Shown piece after piece: positions 1 through 5,399 of a DNA stretch of 5,399 nucleotides. Both the position numbers and the translations under genes were made by a program. Origin of the DNA: SIG452 sp045580405 (GTDB taxonomy: Bacteria > Bacillota > Clostridia > UMGS1840); the NCBI GenBank assembly GCA_045580405.1, contig JAZNNT010000116.1, positions 1-5,399 on the forward strand. Direction: 5' to 3'. How positions within the stretch are numbered: position 1 is the first letter of the stretch; each line of letters begins with the position of its first letter. The notes below the pieces were generated by a model. That model did no database searches, was not told the DNA's origin, and saw only the letters and a program-made list of their open reading frames with translations.

Positions 1-528
1 GGTAATGGTTGCGGTTGCTTCATTACAGTAGAAGTTATCGGTTGCGGTAACAGTGATAGTGCCTAAGCCTTCTACAGTTACTTTACCGTCTGCGTAAGTA
101 CCGCCGGTTACGGTGATTTCTTTCACTTCATAGCCGTTGGTGTCAAATAAATCTGCAAAATCAACGGTGTATTTACCGCTTTCAATGGTATCTAAAGTAT
201 GAGTTACAGTGATATCTTTACCAATGAATTTATCCACTGCTTCAGGAGCAACTACGGTTACGGTTGCAGTTGCAACGTTGCAGTAATAGTTATCGGTAAT
301 TTCCACGGTGTAAGTACCGGGAGTGGTGAAGTCTACAGTAGTCTGAGTCCAGTCGGATGCCACTTTGTTTACGGTTGCACCGTCTACAGTTACAGTTACA
401 TCCTGGCTCATGATGGCAGGACCGATTGCATCAAACAGATCGGTTAAGCCTGCGGTTACTTTACCGCCGTCGATGGTTTCGATGGTATAAGTTAAGGTAA
501 TATCCTTACCAACGAATTTATCGATAGA
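1..528 (-). repeat. Two Ig-like repeats, second incomplete
   Basis: Two ~96-residue units start at DKFVGKDIT and DKFIGKDIT (period 288 bases). They share T(I/L)(D/E)T.(D/E)(G/S)GK, (T/A)DLFD, a G(T)YTVEITDNYYCN or GTITVTATDNFYCN strand, and the closing ATATVTV / ATATIT. The alternating strand pattern and the final ITDN..CN...ATVTV strand are typical of bacterial Ig-like (Big) modules in surface proteins, where they usually act as spacers or binding arms. Each has one cysteine in the (Y/F)YCN motif. The second unit is cut at base 1, so more copies may follow. Confidence 0.75.
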
Positions 529-2832
529 AGGAATAGTTTCGGGTGTGAAGGTGTAGGTTCTGCCAATTACATAAGATTCTTCTTCGTTATTGGGATTATA
601 CATCTTCAGAGCCAAGGTTACTTCTAAATCGGGGTTAGCAACCAAGAATTCGGGAGTAAATGCTAAACCACAGTCAAAGTCTTTTACAGAAGTAACAACA
701 TCCGCATAAGTCAATTTCAGTCCGCTCTGCCCCATCAAAGCTGCTGCAGTTTCCATTACTCTGATAGGAGTATTTGCTTCTAAGGTTGCATCTTCAAAGG
801 GAACGGATACCCAGTTTTTGCTCCATTCGTCATACTGACCGGAAAGATATCCGTCTGCGGTTCCGTTTGCATTGAAGGTTGCTTTTTTGTTTACGGTTAA
901 TTCGTAATCTGCATACCAGTCTGCAAACATCGCCAGCTGTTCTTCGTTCACATCATCTGCTTTGAAGTTTAATGCAAAGGTTAAATCTACCGGCAAGGTT
1001 TCTAAATCCAATTCGGTTACGGTTGCGGTGGGAAGTTTCCAGGTTCTGGTCACGGATTCTCCGATTACGAAGGATTCGCCGGTTACAGGATTGTAGATTC
1101 TTAATTCCACGGTAGCGGATACGCCATCGTGTGCTGCTAAGTAATTTGATGCAAAATTGATTGCGCAATCAAAATCCTTGATGGTTTCTACCACATCACG
1201 GTAGGTTGCGCTCATGCCTGCAGTTTCTAACACTTTTACAGGTACATTTGCGGTGATTGCTAAGTCAGTTGCAGGAATTTTTACCCATTCTGCTCCAAAT
1301 TCATCATACTGACCTAAGAGGTAACCGTCTTTTTCGCCATTCTGATTGAAGGTTGCATCTTCGGATAAGGTTACCACATAGTCTGCTTCCCAATCGCCGA
1401 AGGTTGCAAGCTGTGCTTCGGTTGCTTCATTTGCTTTGAAATTCATTGCAAAGTCTGCTTCCACATTCAGTTTGTTGGTATCTAAATGGGTTACGGTTGC
1501 AGTAGGTAAGGTCCAGCTGAAGGATTTTTCAGAAATGGTATAAGCTTCGCCGGTTGCGGGATTTACGATTACCAATGCTAAAGAAACTTCTAAACCGTCA
1601 TTTTCTTTTAAGAAGCTTTCGGAGAAGTTTACACCGCAATCGAAATCTTTTACGGTTTCTACCACATCACGATAGGTTACATCCATGCCTGCGGTTGCCA
1701 GTACGTTAACAGGAGTGCCTGCACTTACCGGGAAATCAACAGAAGGCATTTTAACAAATTCGGGACCAAATTCGTCATACTGACCGATTAAGTAACCGTC
1801 TTTGGTTCCGTCAGCATTGAAGGTTGCAGCTTTGTTCATGGTGAATACAAAGTCTGCTTTCCAGTCGCCGAAGGTTGCTACCTGAGATTCGGTTGCTTCG
1901 TCAGCTTTGAAGTTTAATGCAAAGTCTGCATCTGCTACATCAATTTCGGTAACAGTTGCAGTGGGCATGGTAAAGTCAAAGTCTTTTTCTGCGATGGTGT
2001 AAGCTTCGCCGGTTACGGGATTTTCGATTACCAGTGCCAGAGAAACTTCTAAACCGTCATTTGCTTTTAAGTAGCTGTCTGCAAAATCAACGCCACAGTC
2101 AAAATCTTTTACGGTTTCCACAACATCACGGTAGGTTACGCTAAGACCTGCTGCATCCATAATGGAAACAGGTGTATTTGCAATTACCGCTAAATCGGTT
2201 GCCGGAACTTTTACAAATTCGGGACCAAATTCATCGTACTGACCGATTAAGTAACCATCTTTGGTTCCGTCAGCATTGAAGGTTGCAGCTTTGTTGGTGG
2301 TGAATACAAAGTCTGCTTTCCAGTCACCATAGAATGCTAACTGTTCGTCAGTCACTTCGTCTGCTTTGAAGTTTAATGCAAAGTCTGCATCAGTATCAAT
2401 TGCAGTTACGGTTGCGGTGGGGAGTTCTTCCAATAATTCGCGTTCGATGGTGCCCACATAAGCTAAGGGAGCTAATGTTTCAGCATCCCAAGCGAACACT
2501 TTTAATAAATCGGTATCGGCTACCGAAATTGCGGGAGCGTCATAATTTACGGATTCTCCTGCAATCATCTCTACGGAATTGATAAATTCCATCTTGCAAA
2601 GGGCACCGGTTTCGATATCGTAATGTGCAGCGATTACGCTTGCAGTACCGGTTTCTTTTGCATTGAAAGTCACGTTGGCATAAAGATTGTCCACGCCGTC
2701 CAACTGAGTTGCTACACTATTATCTGCCACATTGTAGAACACAATTGTACCAAGCTCATTTGCGGATACCGCAAAAGTGAACATGCTAACCAACATTGTC
2801 AACGCGAGAAGAAGACTTAAAAATTTCTTCAC
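1..2832 (-). CDS. Exported multi-repeat surface protein, 3' end outside window
   Basis: The frame is open for 944 codons from a GTG (complement of 2830-2832) to base 1, with no stop. The start is chosen because an 8/9 Shine-Dalgarno lies 6 bases upstream and a signal peptide follows at once (MKKFLSLLLALTML..., likely cleavage after AVSA near residue 24). Residues 25-136 form a beta-rich domain with the pattern ASVIAAHYD...ETGALCKM...LLKVFAWDAETLAPLA. This resembles a small extracellular domain often seen in clostridial surface proteins and polysaccharide lyases (pattern like VIAALYDENG...VKAFLWDS). Residues 137-768 are four repeats, and residues 769-944 are two Ig-like repeats running off the edge. 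I count only seven cysteines, one per domain. No catalytic motif is visible and the anchor, if any, is outside the window. The product is secreted or surface-exposed; its function is unknown, with a structural or adhesive role the best guess. It has its own promoter and is not obviously cotranscribed with the upstream gene. Confidence 0.94.
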   Translation of the reverse strand, partial: MKKFLSLLLALTMLVSMFTFAVSANELGTIVFYNVADNSVATQLDGVDNLYANVTFNAKETGTASVIAAHYDIETGALCKMEFINSVEMIAGESVNYDAPAISVADTDLLKVFAWDAETLAPLAYVGTIERELLEELPTATVTAIDTDADFALNFKADEVTDEQLAFYGDWKADFVFTTNKAATFNADGTKDGYLIGQYDEFGPEFVKVPATDLAVIANTPVSIMDAAGLSVTYRDVVETVKDFDCGVDFADSYLKANDGLEVSLALVIENPVTGEAYTIAEKDFDFTMPTATVTEIDVADADFALNFKADEATESQVATFGDWKADFVFTMNKAATFNADGTKDGYLIGQYDEFGPEFVKMPSVDFPVSAGTPVNVLATAGMDVTYRDVVETVKDFDCGVNFSESFLKENDGLEVSLALVIVNPATGEAYTISEKSFSWTLPTATVTHLDTNKLNVEADFAMNFKANEATEAQLATFGDWEADYVVTLSEDATFNQNGEKDGYLLGQYDEFGAEWVKIPATDLAITANVPVKVLETAGMSATYRDVVETIKDFDCAINFASNYLAAHDGVSATVELRIYNPVTGESFVIGESVTRTWKLPTATVTELDLETLPVDLTFALNFKADDVNEEQLAMFADWYADYELTVNKKATFNANGTADGYLSGQYDEWSKNWVSVPFEDATLEANTPIRVMETAAALMGQSGLKLTYADVVTSVKDFDCGLAFTPEFLVANPDLEVTLALKMYNPNNEEESYVIGRTYTFTPETIPSIDKFVGKDITLTYTIETIDGGKVTAGLTDLFDAIGPAIMSQDVTVTVDGATVNKVASDWTQTTVDFTTPGTYTVEITDNYYCNVATATVTVVAPEAVDKFIGKDITVTHTLDTIESGKYTVDFADLFDTNGYEVKEITVTGGTYADGKVTVEGLGTITVTATDNFYCNEATATIT
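529..2424 (-). repeat. Four tandem ~150-165-residue domains of unknown function
   Basis: The units begin at (L/M)PTATVT and run 1969-2424 (152 aa), 1510-1968 (153 aa), 1036-1509 (158 aa) and 529-1035 (about 169 aa). Shared landmarks in order are: DFALNFKA(D/N)E near the start, a GDW(K/E)ADxV strand, ATFN..G.xDGYLxGQYDE, (E/N)(F/W)VK.P, TYRDVVET(V/I)KDFDC, and a closing NPVTGE(A/S)(Y/F).I strand. Repeats 1 and 2 are nearly identical, repeat 3 is intermediate and repeat 4 is the most divergent (GQYDEWSKNWV, a 5-7 residue insertion AAALMGQSG, and NPNNEEESYVIG). I recognise the general type from clostridial surface proteins but know no function for it. Confidence 0.9.
1754..2295 (-). repeat. Near-identical DNA segments in repeats 1 and 2
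   Basis: Bases 1754-1836 and 2213-2295 match at 80 of 83 positions at an offset of 459 bases, including a perfect 38-base stretch (1799-1836 and 2258-2295). All three differences fall at third codon positions and are silent (GAC/GAT and TAT/TAC). This points to a recent duplication or gene conversion between the first two repeats. Confidence 0.88.
2425..2760 (-). other. N-terminal beta-rich domain of the left gene
   Basis: Residues 25-136 form a single domain before the repeats. Seen directly: alternating hydrophobic strands, the segments TASVIAAHYD and KVFAWDAETLAPLA, and one cysteine at residue 79. From memory, this matches a widespread uncharacterised extracellular module of Clostridia whose hallmark is a VIAALYDxxG strand and a later VKAFLWD strand. 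It probably folds as an Ig/FN3-like beta-sandwich. The match is recalled, not searched. Confidence 0.5.
2761..2832 (-). other. Signal peptide of the left gene
   Basis: Residues 1-24 have a short basic N-region (two Lys), a hydrophobic core (FLSLLLALTMLVSMFTF) and a small-residue cleavage site AVSA before NELGT. This is a standard Sec/SPase I signal. There is no lipobox cysteine, so a lipoprotein is unlikely. Confidence 0.88.
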
Positions 2833-2838
2833 TCGTGA

Positions 2839-2847
2839 CACTTCCTT
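2839..2847 (-). promoter_or_regulatory. Ribosome binding site of the left gene
   Basis: The minus strand reads AAGGAAGTG, 8 of 9 matches to AAGGAGGTG, 6 bases before the GTG start and just after a 9-A run. This site decides the start: there is no ATG nearby in frame with a comparable site, and the GTG leads directly into the signal peptide. Confidence 0.88.
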
Positions 2848-2884
2848 TCTTTTTTTTTATATTATTTATTTTTTTACGCGATTG

Positions 2885-2914
2885 AAAAAAATGTGAGGAT
2901 AGATATCCCCCAAT
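2885..2914 (-). promoter_or_regulatory. Leader hairpin plus U-run, possible attenuator
   Basis: In the transcript leader, GGGGAUA (2904-2910) can pair with UAUCCUC (2895-2901) with one G-U pair. Realistically this is a 5-bp stem with a 6-base loop. It is followed by ACA and seven U (2885-2891), then CAAU, which can pair with the AUUG before the stem. It lies about 20-50 bases after the predicted transcription start. It could be a weak attenuator or a 5' stabilising stem; its short stem makes either uncertain. Confidence 0.3.
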
Positions 2915-2931
2915 TATACAATAGTATATTC

Positions 2932-2967
2932 TATCGTAATCTTAGCATTTTTTGAAGAGACTGTCAA
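2932..2967 (-). promoter_or_regulatory. Sigma-A-type promoter of the left gene
   Basis: On the minus strand, a perfect -35 TTGACA (2962-2967) is followed by exactly 17 bases and then TAAGAT (2939-2944), 4 of 6 to TATAAT. Transcription would start near 2932, giving a leader of about 100 bases. With the upstream terminator, this makes the left gene its own transcription unit. Confidence 0.82.
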
Positions 2968-3013
2968 GCATTTTATCAAAATTATTACAAATTTATTACA
3001 AAAATTTTTTTTT
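2968..3013 (-). promoter_or_regulatory. A/T-rich UP-like element with 11-base direct repeats
   Basis: Directly upstream of the -35 box the sequence is almost purely A/T. It holds two near-identical 10-mers (plus strand 2981-2990 and 2992-3001, 9 of 10 matching) spaced 11 bases, about one helical turn, followed by a 9-T tract (3005-3013). The position and composition fit an UP element for the RNA polymerase alpha subunit. The repeats could instead be a regulator site. Confidence 0.45.
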
Positions 3014-3097
3014 AAATTTCCGCTGTTTTCAACGTTTTGTACCAATATCATAAAATTTGTTGTGTGCCAGTGTGCATATTGACGAAGCTTCTTAGTT

Positions 3098-3130
3098 TCC
3101 CACAAGTTATGCACAATTTTGTTATCCAGA
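3098..3130. other. Small DnaA-box-like cluster
   Basis: TTATGCACA at 3107-3115 is a perfect match to the DnaA-box consensus TTATNCACA. TTATCCAGA at 3122-3130 differs at one base, and the minus strand just beside them reads TGTGGGAAA, a 7 of 9 match. An A/T-rich stretch lies about 100 bases away. No dnaA or dnaN gene is in the window, so an origin is not claimed; chance, or a DnaA-controlled promoter, is as likely. Confidence 0.25.
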
Positions 3131-3200
3131 AGGACATCGTTTGTAAAAAGACTTCCTCTATTAATCGTAAAGTTACGCTGTAAATTTCATATTAAACAAT
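3131..3200. other. Intergenic stretch with no feature seen
   Basis: This is AT-rich spacer between the terminator and the DnaA-box-like cluster. I find no open frame with a ribosome binding site, no convincing promoter and no RNA structure here. Confidence 0.6.
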
Positions 3201-3239
3201 AAAAAGACCGATGGTAAATACCATCGGTCTTTTGTTTTT
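3201..3239 (-). terminator. Intrinsic terminator of the right gene
   Basis: GACCGATGG (3206-3214) pairs perfectly with CCATCGGTC (3221-3229) around a TAAATA loop. The stem extends by A-T pairs on both sides (3202-3205 with 3230-3233). On the minus strand the stem is followed by TTTTTATTGTTT, so it ends transcription of the right gene about 50 bases past its stop. The plus-strand side also has a T-run, so it could work both ways, but no plus-strand gene is present. Confidence 0.92.
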
Positions 3240-3244
3240 GGGAG

Positions 3245-3266
3245 TTGATTCAAAAACCGGAATCAA
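3245..3266 (-). other. Second hairpin in the 3' UTR of the right gene
   Basis: TTGATTC (3245-3251) and GAATCAA (3260-3266) form a perfect 7-bp inverted repeat with an 8-base loop, between the stop codon and the terminator. It lacks a following U-run. It may protect the mRNA 3' end, or be fortuitous. Confidence 0.4.
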
Positions 3267-3283
3267 GCTTTTATCAAAGGAAA

Positions 3284-5399
3284 TTATTCAGTGAAAGGAA
3301 CCACTTTCAGCGCTTTCATTTCCATCTGAGGTAACCAGAGATCATTCGCGATAAACGGATATGTAGTACCAAATCTGGTAGTGTCAACGTTAACAGCTGA
3401 ACTTCCGGTATTTGTGAGGGTAATGGTCTGTTCGCCGGCTCTCAGGTAAACAATTTCGGGGTCTCCTTTATTGCTGCCGTCAGCCCATGCAGAAGAAGAT
3501 CCGCCTCTCAGCAAAATATCTGCATAGAAACCGGTATCGGAGGTTACTCTGATGGTACCGCCTTCTGTACCGGAAAGATAGGGGTAGTAGATACCTGCAC
3601 CGTGGGTTGCAGTATGGGTAAGGGTGCGGGATTCTCCGCTCGCCAGGGTGATGGTAGTTGAGGAAGTTACATCATGAGTATCACTGGTTCCGGTGATCAG
3701 TACATTCGGAATGGTAACCTGATCATAGAATGCTTTACCGTTATCTTCCAGTGCGGTAATGGTTAAGTCAGCACCGTTGCTAACCTGTACTTCGTTTGCA
3801 CCTTTTACCAGGAAGGCATATCCGGTTTCGCCTGCTGCTAATTCTGTAACAGAACCAGCTTCGGTGGTTACGGTAGTAGCCACATCAGCTTTCACCGCAT
3901 ATACACCTGCATAAGGTGCGTTGGTGATATCTACTACTTCTTCTTCGGGTTCAACAGGAACGTCAGGAGTGGGTTCCGGAGTAGGTTCGGGTTCAGTGCT
4001 GTACGGAATAACCTTCAGAGATGCCATATTCATCTGATCTTTCCAGTAATCCGCTTCAGATAAGCAGCCAGCAGTACCCATTTTAATACCAATCAGCTGA
4101 ACAGAGGAGCTTCCGGTATTGGTAATAGTAATGGTCTGAGCGCTGTCTCTTAAGTAAACCATTTCGGGGTCTGTTTTGCCGGAACCATCTGCCCATGCAG
4201 AGGAAGAACCGCCACCTCTGAGCATAATTTCTGCATAATAACCGGTTTCGGTGCTTACTGTAGCAGTTCCGGTTTCCATACTAGCAATGTAGGGATAGTA
4301 AATAGCTGCACCATATTTCGGAGTATAGGTAAACTCACAAGATTCTCCGGCAGCTAAGGTAATAGTATCACTGGTAACGGGATCATTAACATCCACGTCG
4401 GCAGGAGTTAAAGGTTCTTCGGTCATGGTAACTTCATTGATGTACGCCAGACCGTTATCATCCAGCTCGGTTGCGGTTAAGGTGATAGTAGCATCAGTGG
4501 TGTCAATGATATTTTCACCTGCAATCAGGTAGAAGTAATCGGTAACACCTGCACTAAGAGTAACGGTATGACCGGTTTCGTTGGTCAGGGTTACATCTTT
4601 GTCGGAGGTAACTTCATATACACCTGCATAAGGAGCAGTGTAGGTGATGGTTGTAGCCGGTTCCGGAGTGGGTTCCGGAGTAGCTTCCGGAGTAGGTTCG
4701 GGGGTCGGTTCGGGAACAGGTTCGGTTCCAACAGGTCTTAAGTTTGCCACATTAATCTGGGGACCCCAAACATCGTGGTCGCATAATTCGCCTGCGGAAT
4801 GGAATCTGATAGAGTAAAGGGTAACATCGTTGTCACCGATATTTTTGATGGTGATAACGTTGTTATCGCCTCTTACATACAACAGTTCCACGTCAGCCGC
4901 GGCTGCATCAGCACATAATTTAGAGCTGTAAGCGCTGCCTGCAGGAGCATAGATATCAGCAAAGAAGCCGGTATCGGAAGTTAATCTGATTTCGCTTTCA
5001 TCCGCGGTTGCAAATGCGATATAGGGATATACCAGACCTGCTTTTCCTGCAGAAGGAACATATTCTAAGGTGTATTCTTCACCGGGAGCAATCGACAGGT
5101 TGATGCCTGCATAGTTCCACAGGTCTTCCTGTTCGGTGATTACAGGTTCTTCAGCGATTACAACCTGGTCAAAGTAATCCAAACCGTTGCCTTCTAAAGC
5201 GGTAACGGTGATATTTGCTCTGTTATCGCTTACTTCTAAGGTGTTAGCACCTGCGATTAAGTAAACATATTTGGTTTCGCCTGCTGCTAAAGTAGCGGTG
5301 GAACCGATTTCGGTAGAAACGGTAGTAGCTGCATCCGCTTTCACCGCATATACACCTGCATAAGGTGCGTTGGTGATATCTACTACTTCTTCTTCGGAT
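3284..5399 (-). CDS. Modular PEPTP-linked secreted or surface protein, C-terminal part
   Basis: The frame is open from the window edge to a TAA at 3284-3286, about 705 codons. The true start is outside: a GTG at 5342-5344 is an internal valine, because the upstream residues SEEEVVDITNAPYAGVYA are repeated before the third module. Three modules of ~220 residues (4724-5398, 3995-4657, 3287-3937) are separated by PEPTP linkers. Each has a first half with APYAGVY(A/E)V, T.(E/T)(I/A/T)G, L.AG, (L/I).(A/K)G.N and T(A)LE.NG. The second half has (V/Y)YPY, (T/S)(S/T)(D/E)TG(F/Y)(F/Y)A(D/E)I, (L/V)YLR or YVR, TI(T/K)N(T/I)G and a closing (V/L/Y)W..Q(I/M).(V/M)..L. The YLRAGEQTITLTNTG strand recalls CBM6/35-type sandwiches, but no identity is claimed. 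The protein is acidic with few cysteines, and the C-terminus ends ...VVPFTE with no LPXTG, membrane segment or SLH domain. Extracellular location is inferred from composition and linkers. Confidence 0.93.
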   Translation of the reverse strand, partial: SEEEVVDITNAPYAGVYAVKADAATTVSTEIGSTATLAAGETKYVYLIAGANTLEVSDNRANITVTALEGNGLDYFDQVVIAEEPVITEQEDLWNYAGINLSIAPGEEYTLEYVPSAGKAGLVYPYIAFATADESEIRLTSDTGFFADIYAPAGSAYSSKLCADAAAADVELLYVRGDNNVITIKNIGDNDVTLYSIRFHSAGELCDHDVWGPQINVANLRPVGTEPVPEPTPEPTPEATPEPTPEPATTITYTAPYAGVYEVTSDKDVTLTNETGHTVTLSAGVTDYFYLIAGENIIDTTDATITLTATELDDNGLAYINEVTMTEEPLTPADVDVNDPVTSDTITLAAGESCEFTYTPKYGAAIYYPYIASMETGTATVSTETGYYAEIMLRGGGSSSAWADGSGKTDPEMVYLRDSAQTITITNTGSSSVQLIGIKMGTAGCLSEADYWKDQMNMASLKVIPYSTEPEPTPEPTPDVPVEPEEEVVDITNAPYAGVYAVKADVATTVTTEAGSVTELAAGETGYAFLVKGANEVQVSNGADLTITALEDNGKAFYDQVTIPNVLITGTSDTHDVTSSTTITLASGESRTLTHTATHGAGIYYPYLSGTEGGTIRVTSDTGFYADILLRGGSSSAWADGSNKGDPEIVYLRAGEQTITLTNTGSSAVNVDTTRFGTTYPFIANDLWLPQMEMKALKVVPFTE
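3888..3948 (-). repeat. 61-base perfect direct repeat, copy at module 3
   Basis: This is the second copy of the 61-base repeat, opening module 3. Perfect DNA identity between non-adjacent modules shows recent exchange or duplication and offers a substrate for recombination that would add or remove two modules in frame. Confidence 0.92.
3938..3994 (-). repeat. PEPTP linker between modules 2 and 3
   Basis: A 19-residue linker, EPEPTPEPTPDVPVEPEEE, is shorter than the first one and shifts from PTPEP to VPVEPEEE. It joins the second module to the EEVVDITN lead-in of the third. Confidence 0.9.
4658..4723 (-). repeat. PEPTP linker between modules 1 and 2
   Basis: A 22-residue run of EP, TP and AT units (EPVPEPTPEPTPEATPEPTP...). 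Pro/Glu/Thr-rich linkers of this kind are extended spacers in secreted, cell-wall or cellulolytic proteins of Bacillota. The underlying repeats (ggttcc/ggttcg-ggagt on the plus strand) are prone to slippage in 6- or 12-base steps, which keep the frame. Confidence 0.9.
5337..5397 (-). repeat. 61-base perfect direct repeat, copy at module 1
   Basis: These 61 bases are identical to 3888-3948, an offset of 1449 bases (483 codons). They encode EEEVVDITNAPYAGVYAVKA at the front of module 1. Module 2 has a different lead-in here (TTITYTAPYAGVYEVTSD). The copy touches the window edge, so the match may extend further in the genome. Confidence 0.92.

Noticed and set aside
199..447. 82-codon plus-strand frame
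   Set aside because: It lies antisense within the Ig-like repeats of the left gene and is rich in Ser, Tyr, Gly and Cys, as expected from a shadow of Thr/Val-rich coding sequence; no ribosome binding site.
953..1168. 71-codon minus-strand frame
   Set aside because: Same strand as the left gene but a different frame; the long frame is supported by repeat homology, while this one is Arg/Asn-rich noise.
2376..2820. Two plus-strand frames (68 and 65 codons)
   Set aside because: Both are antisense to the N-terminal domain and signal peptide of the left gene, with no initiation signals and low-complexity composition.
2885..2914. A known riboswitch in the leader
   Set aside because: The leader is too short and its hairpin too weak to hold a recognisable aptamer; no conserved riboswitch core was seen.
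2914..3114. 66-codon minus-strand frame in the intergenic region
   Set aside because: It starts at a GTG without a ribosome binding site, overlaps the UP-like element and the promoter of the left gene, and has an AT-driven composition with no recognisable domain.
4658..4723. Repetitive linker DNA as a CRISPR array or minisatellite
   Set aside because: The short repeats keep the frame and encode PEPTP units; there are no unique spacers of constant length.
5342..5344. GTG as the start of the right gene
   Set aside because: The frame continues upstream to the window edge and those upstream residues are conserved before module 3, so this GTG encodes an internal valine; there is no ribosome binding site or signal peptide.

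Overview
The window carries two large, tandemly arranged genes for secreted repeat proteins, both on the minus strand and both cut by the window edges. A 451-base AT-rich intergenic region separates them. Several features fit an uncultured, probably gut-associated member of the Clostridia/Bacillota: the A-rich leader, a near-consensus Gram-positive Shine-Dalgarno and sigma-A-type promoter, a Gram-positive signal peptide, PEPTP linkers and mid-40s % G+C coding sequence against a much more AT-rich spacer. This placement is inference; no taxonomic marker gene is present.

Right part (3284-5399, minus): the C-terminal ~705 codons of a modular surface or secreted protein, open at its 5' end. It consists of three ~220-residue beta-rich modules joined by PEPTP linkers and ends without a sorting signal. 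A second hairpin and a strong intrinsic terminator follow the stop codon.

Middle (2833-3283): holds that terminator, a small DnaA-box-like cluster, an A/T-rich UP-like element with 11-base-spaced repeats, a TTGACA/17/TAAGAT promoter and a ~100-base leader. The leader has a weak hairpin, a U-run and a good ribosome binding site, and it drives the left gene.

Left part (1-2832, minus): the first 944 codons of a second exported protein, starting at GTG and still open at position 1. After a 24-residue signal peptide come an N-terminal beta domain, four ~150-165-residue repeats, each with one conserved DFDC cysteine, and two ~96-residue Ig-like repeats. The repeats resemble nothing I can name with a known function. 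The first two are nearly identical at the DNA level.

The two genes appear to be separate transcription units. Both products look extracellular and built from repeated beta-rich modules, so a joint role in surface structure, adhesion or glycan binding is plausible, but the sequence does not prove it. I see no RNA genes, mobile elements or CRISPR arrays. All plus-strand reading frames look like shadows of these two genes.
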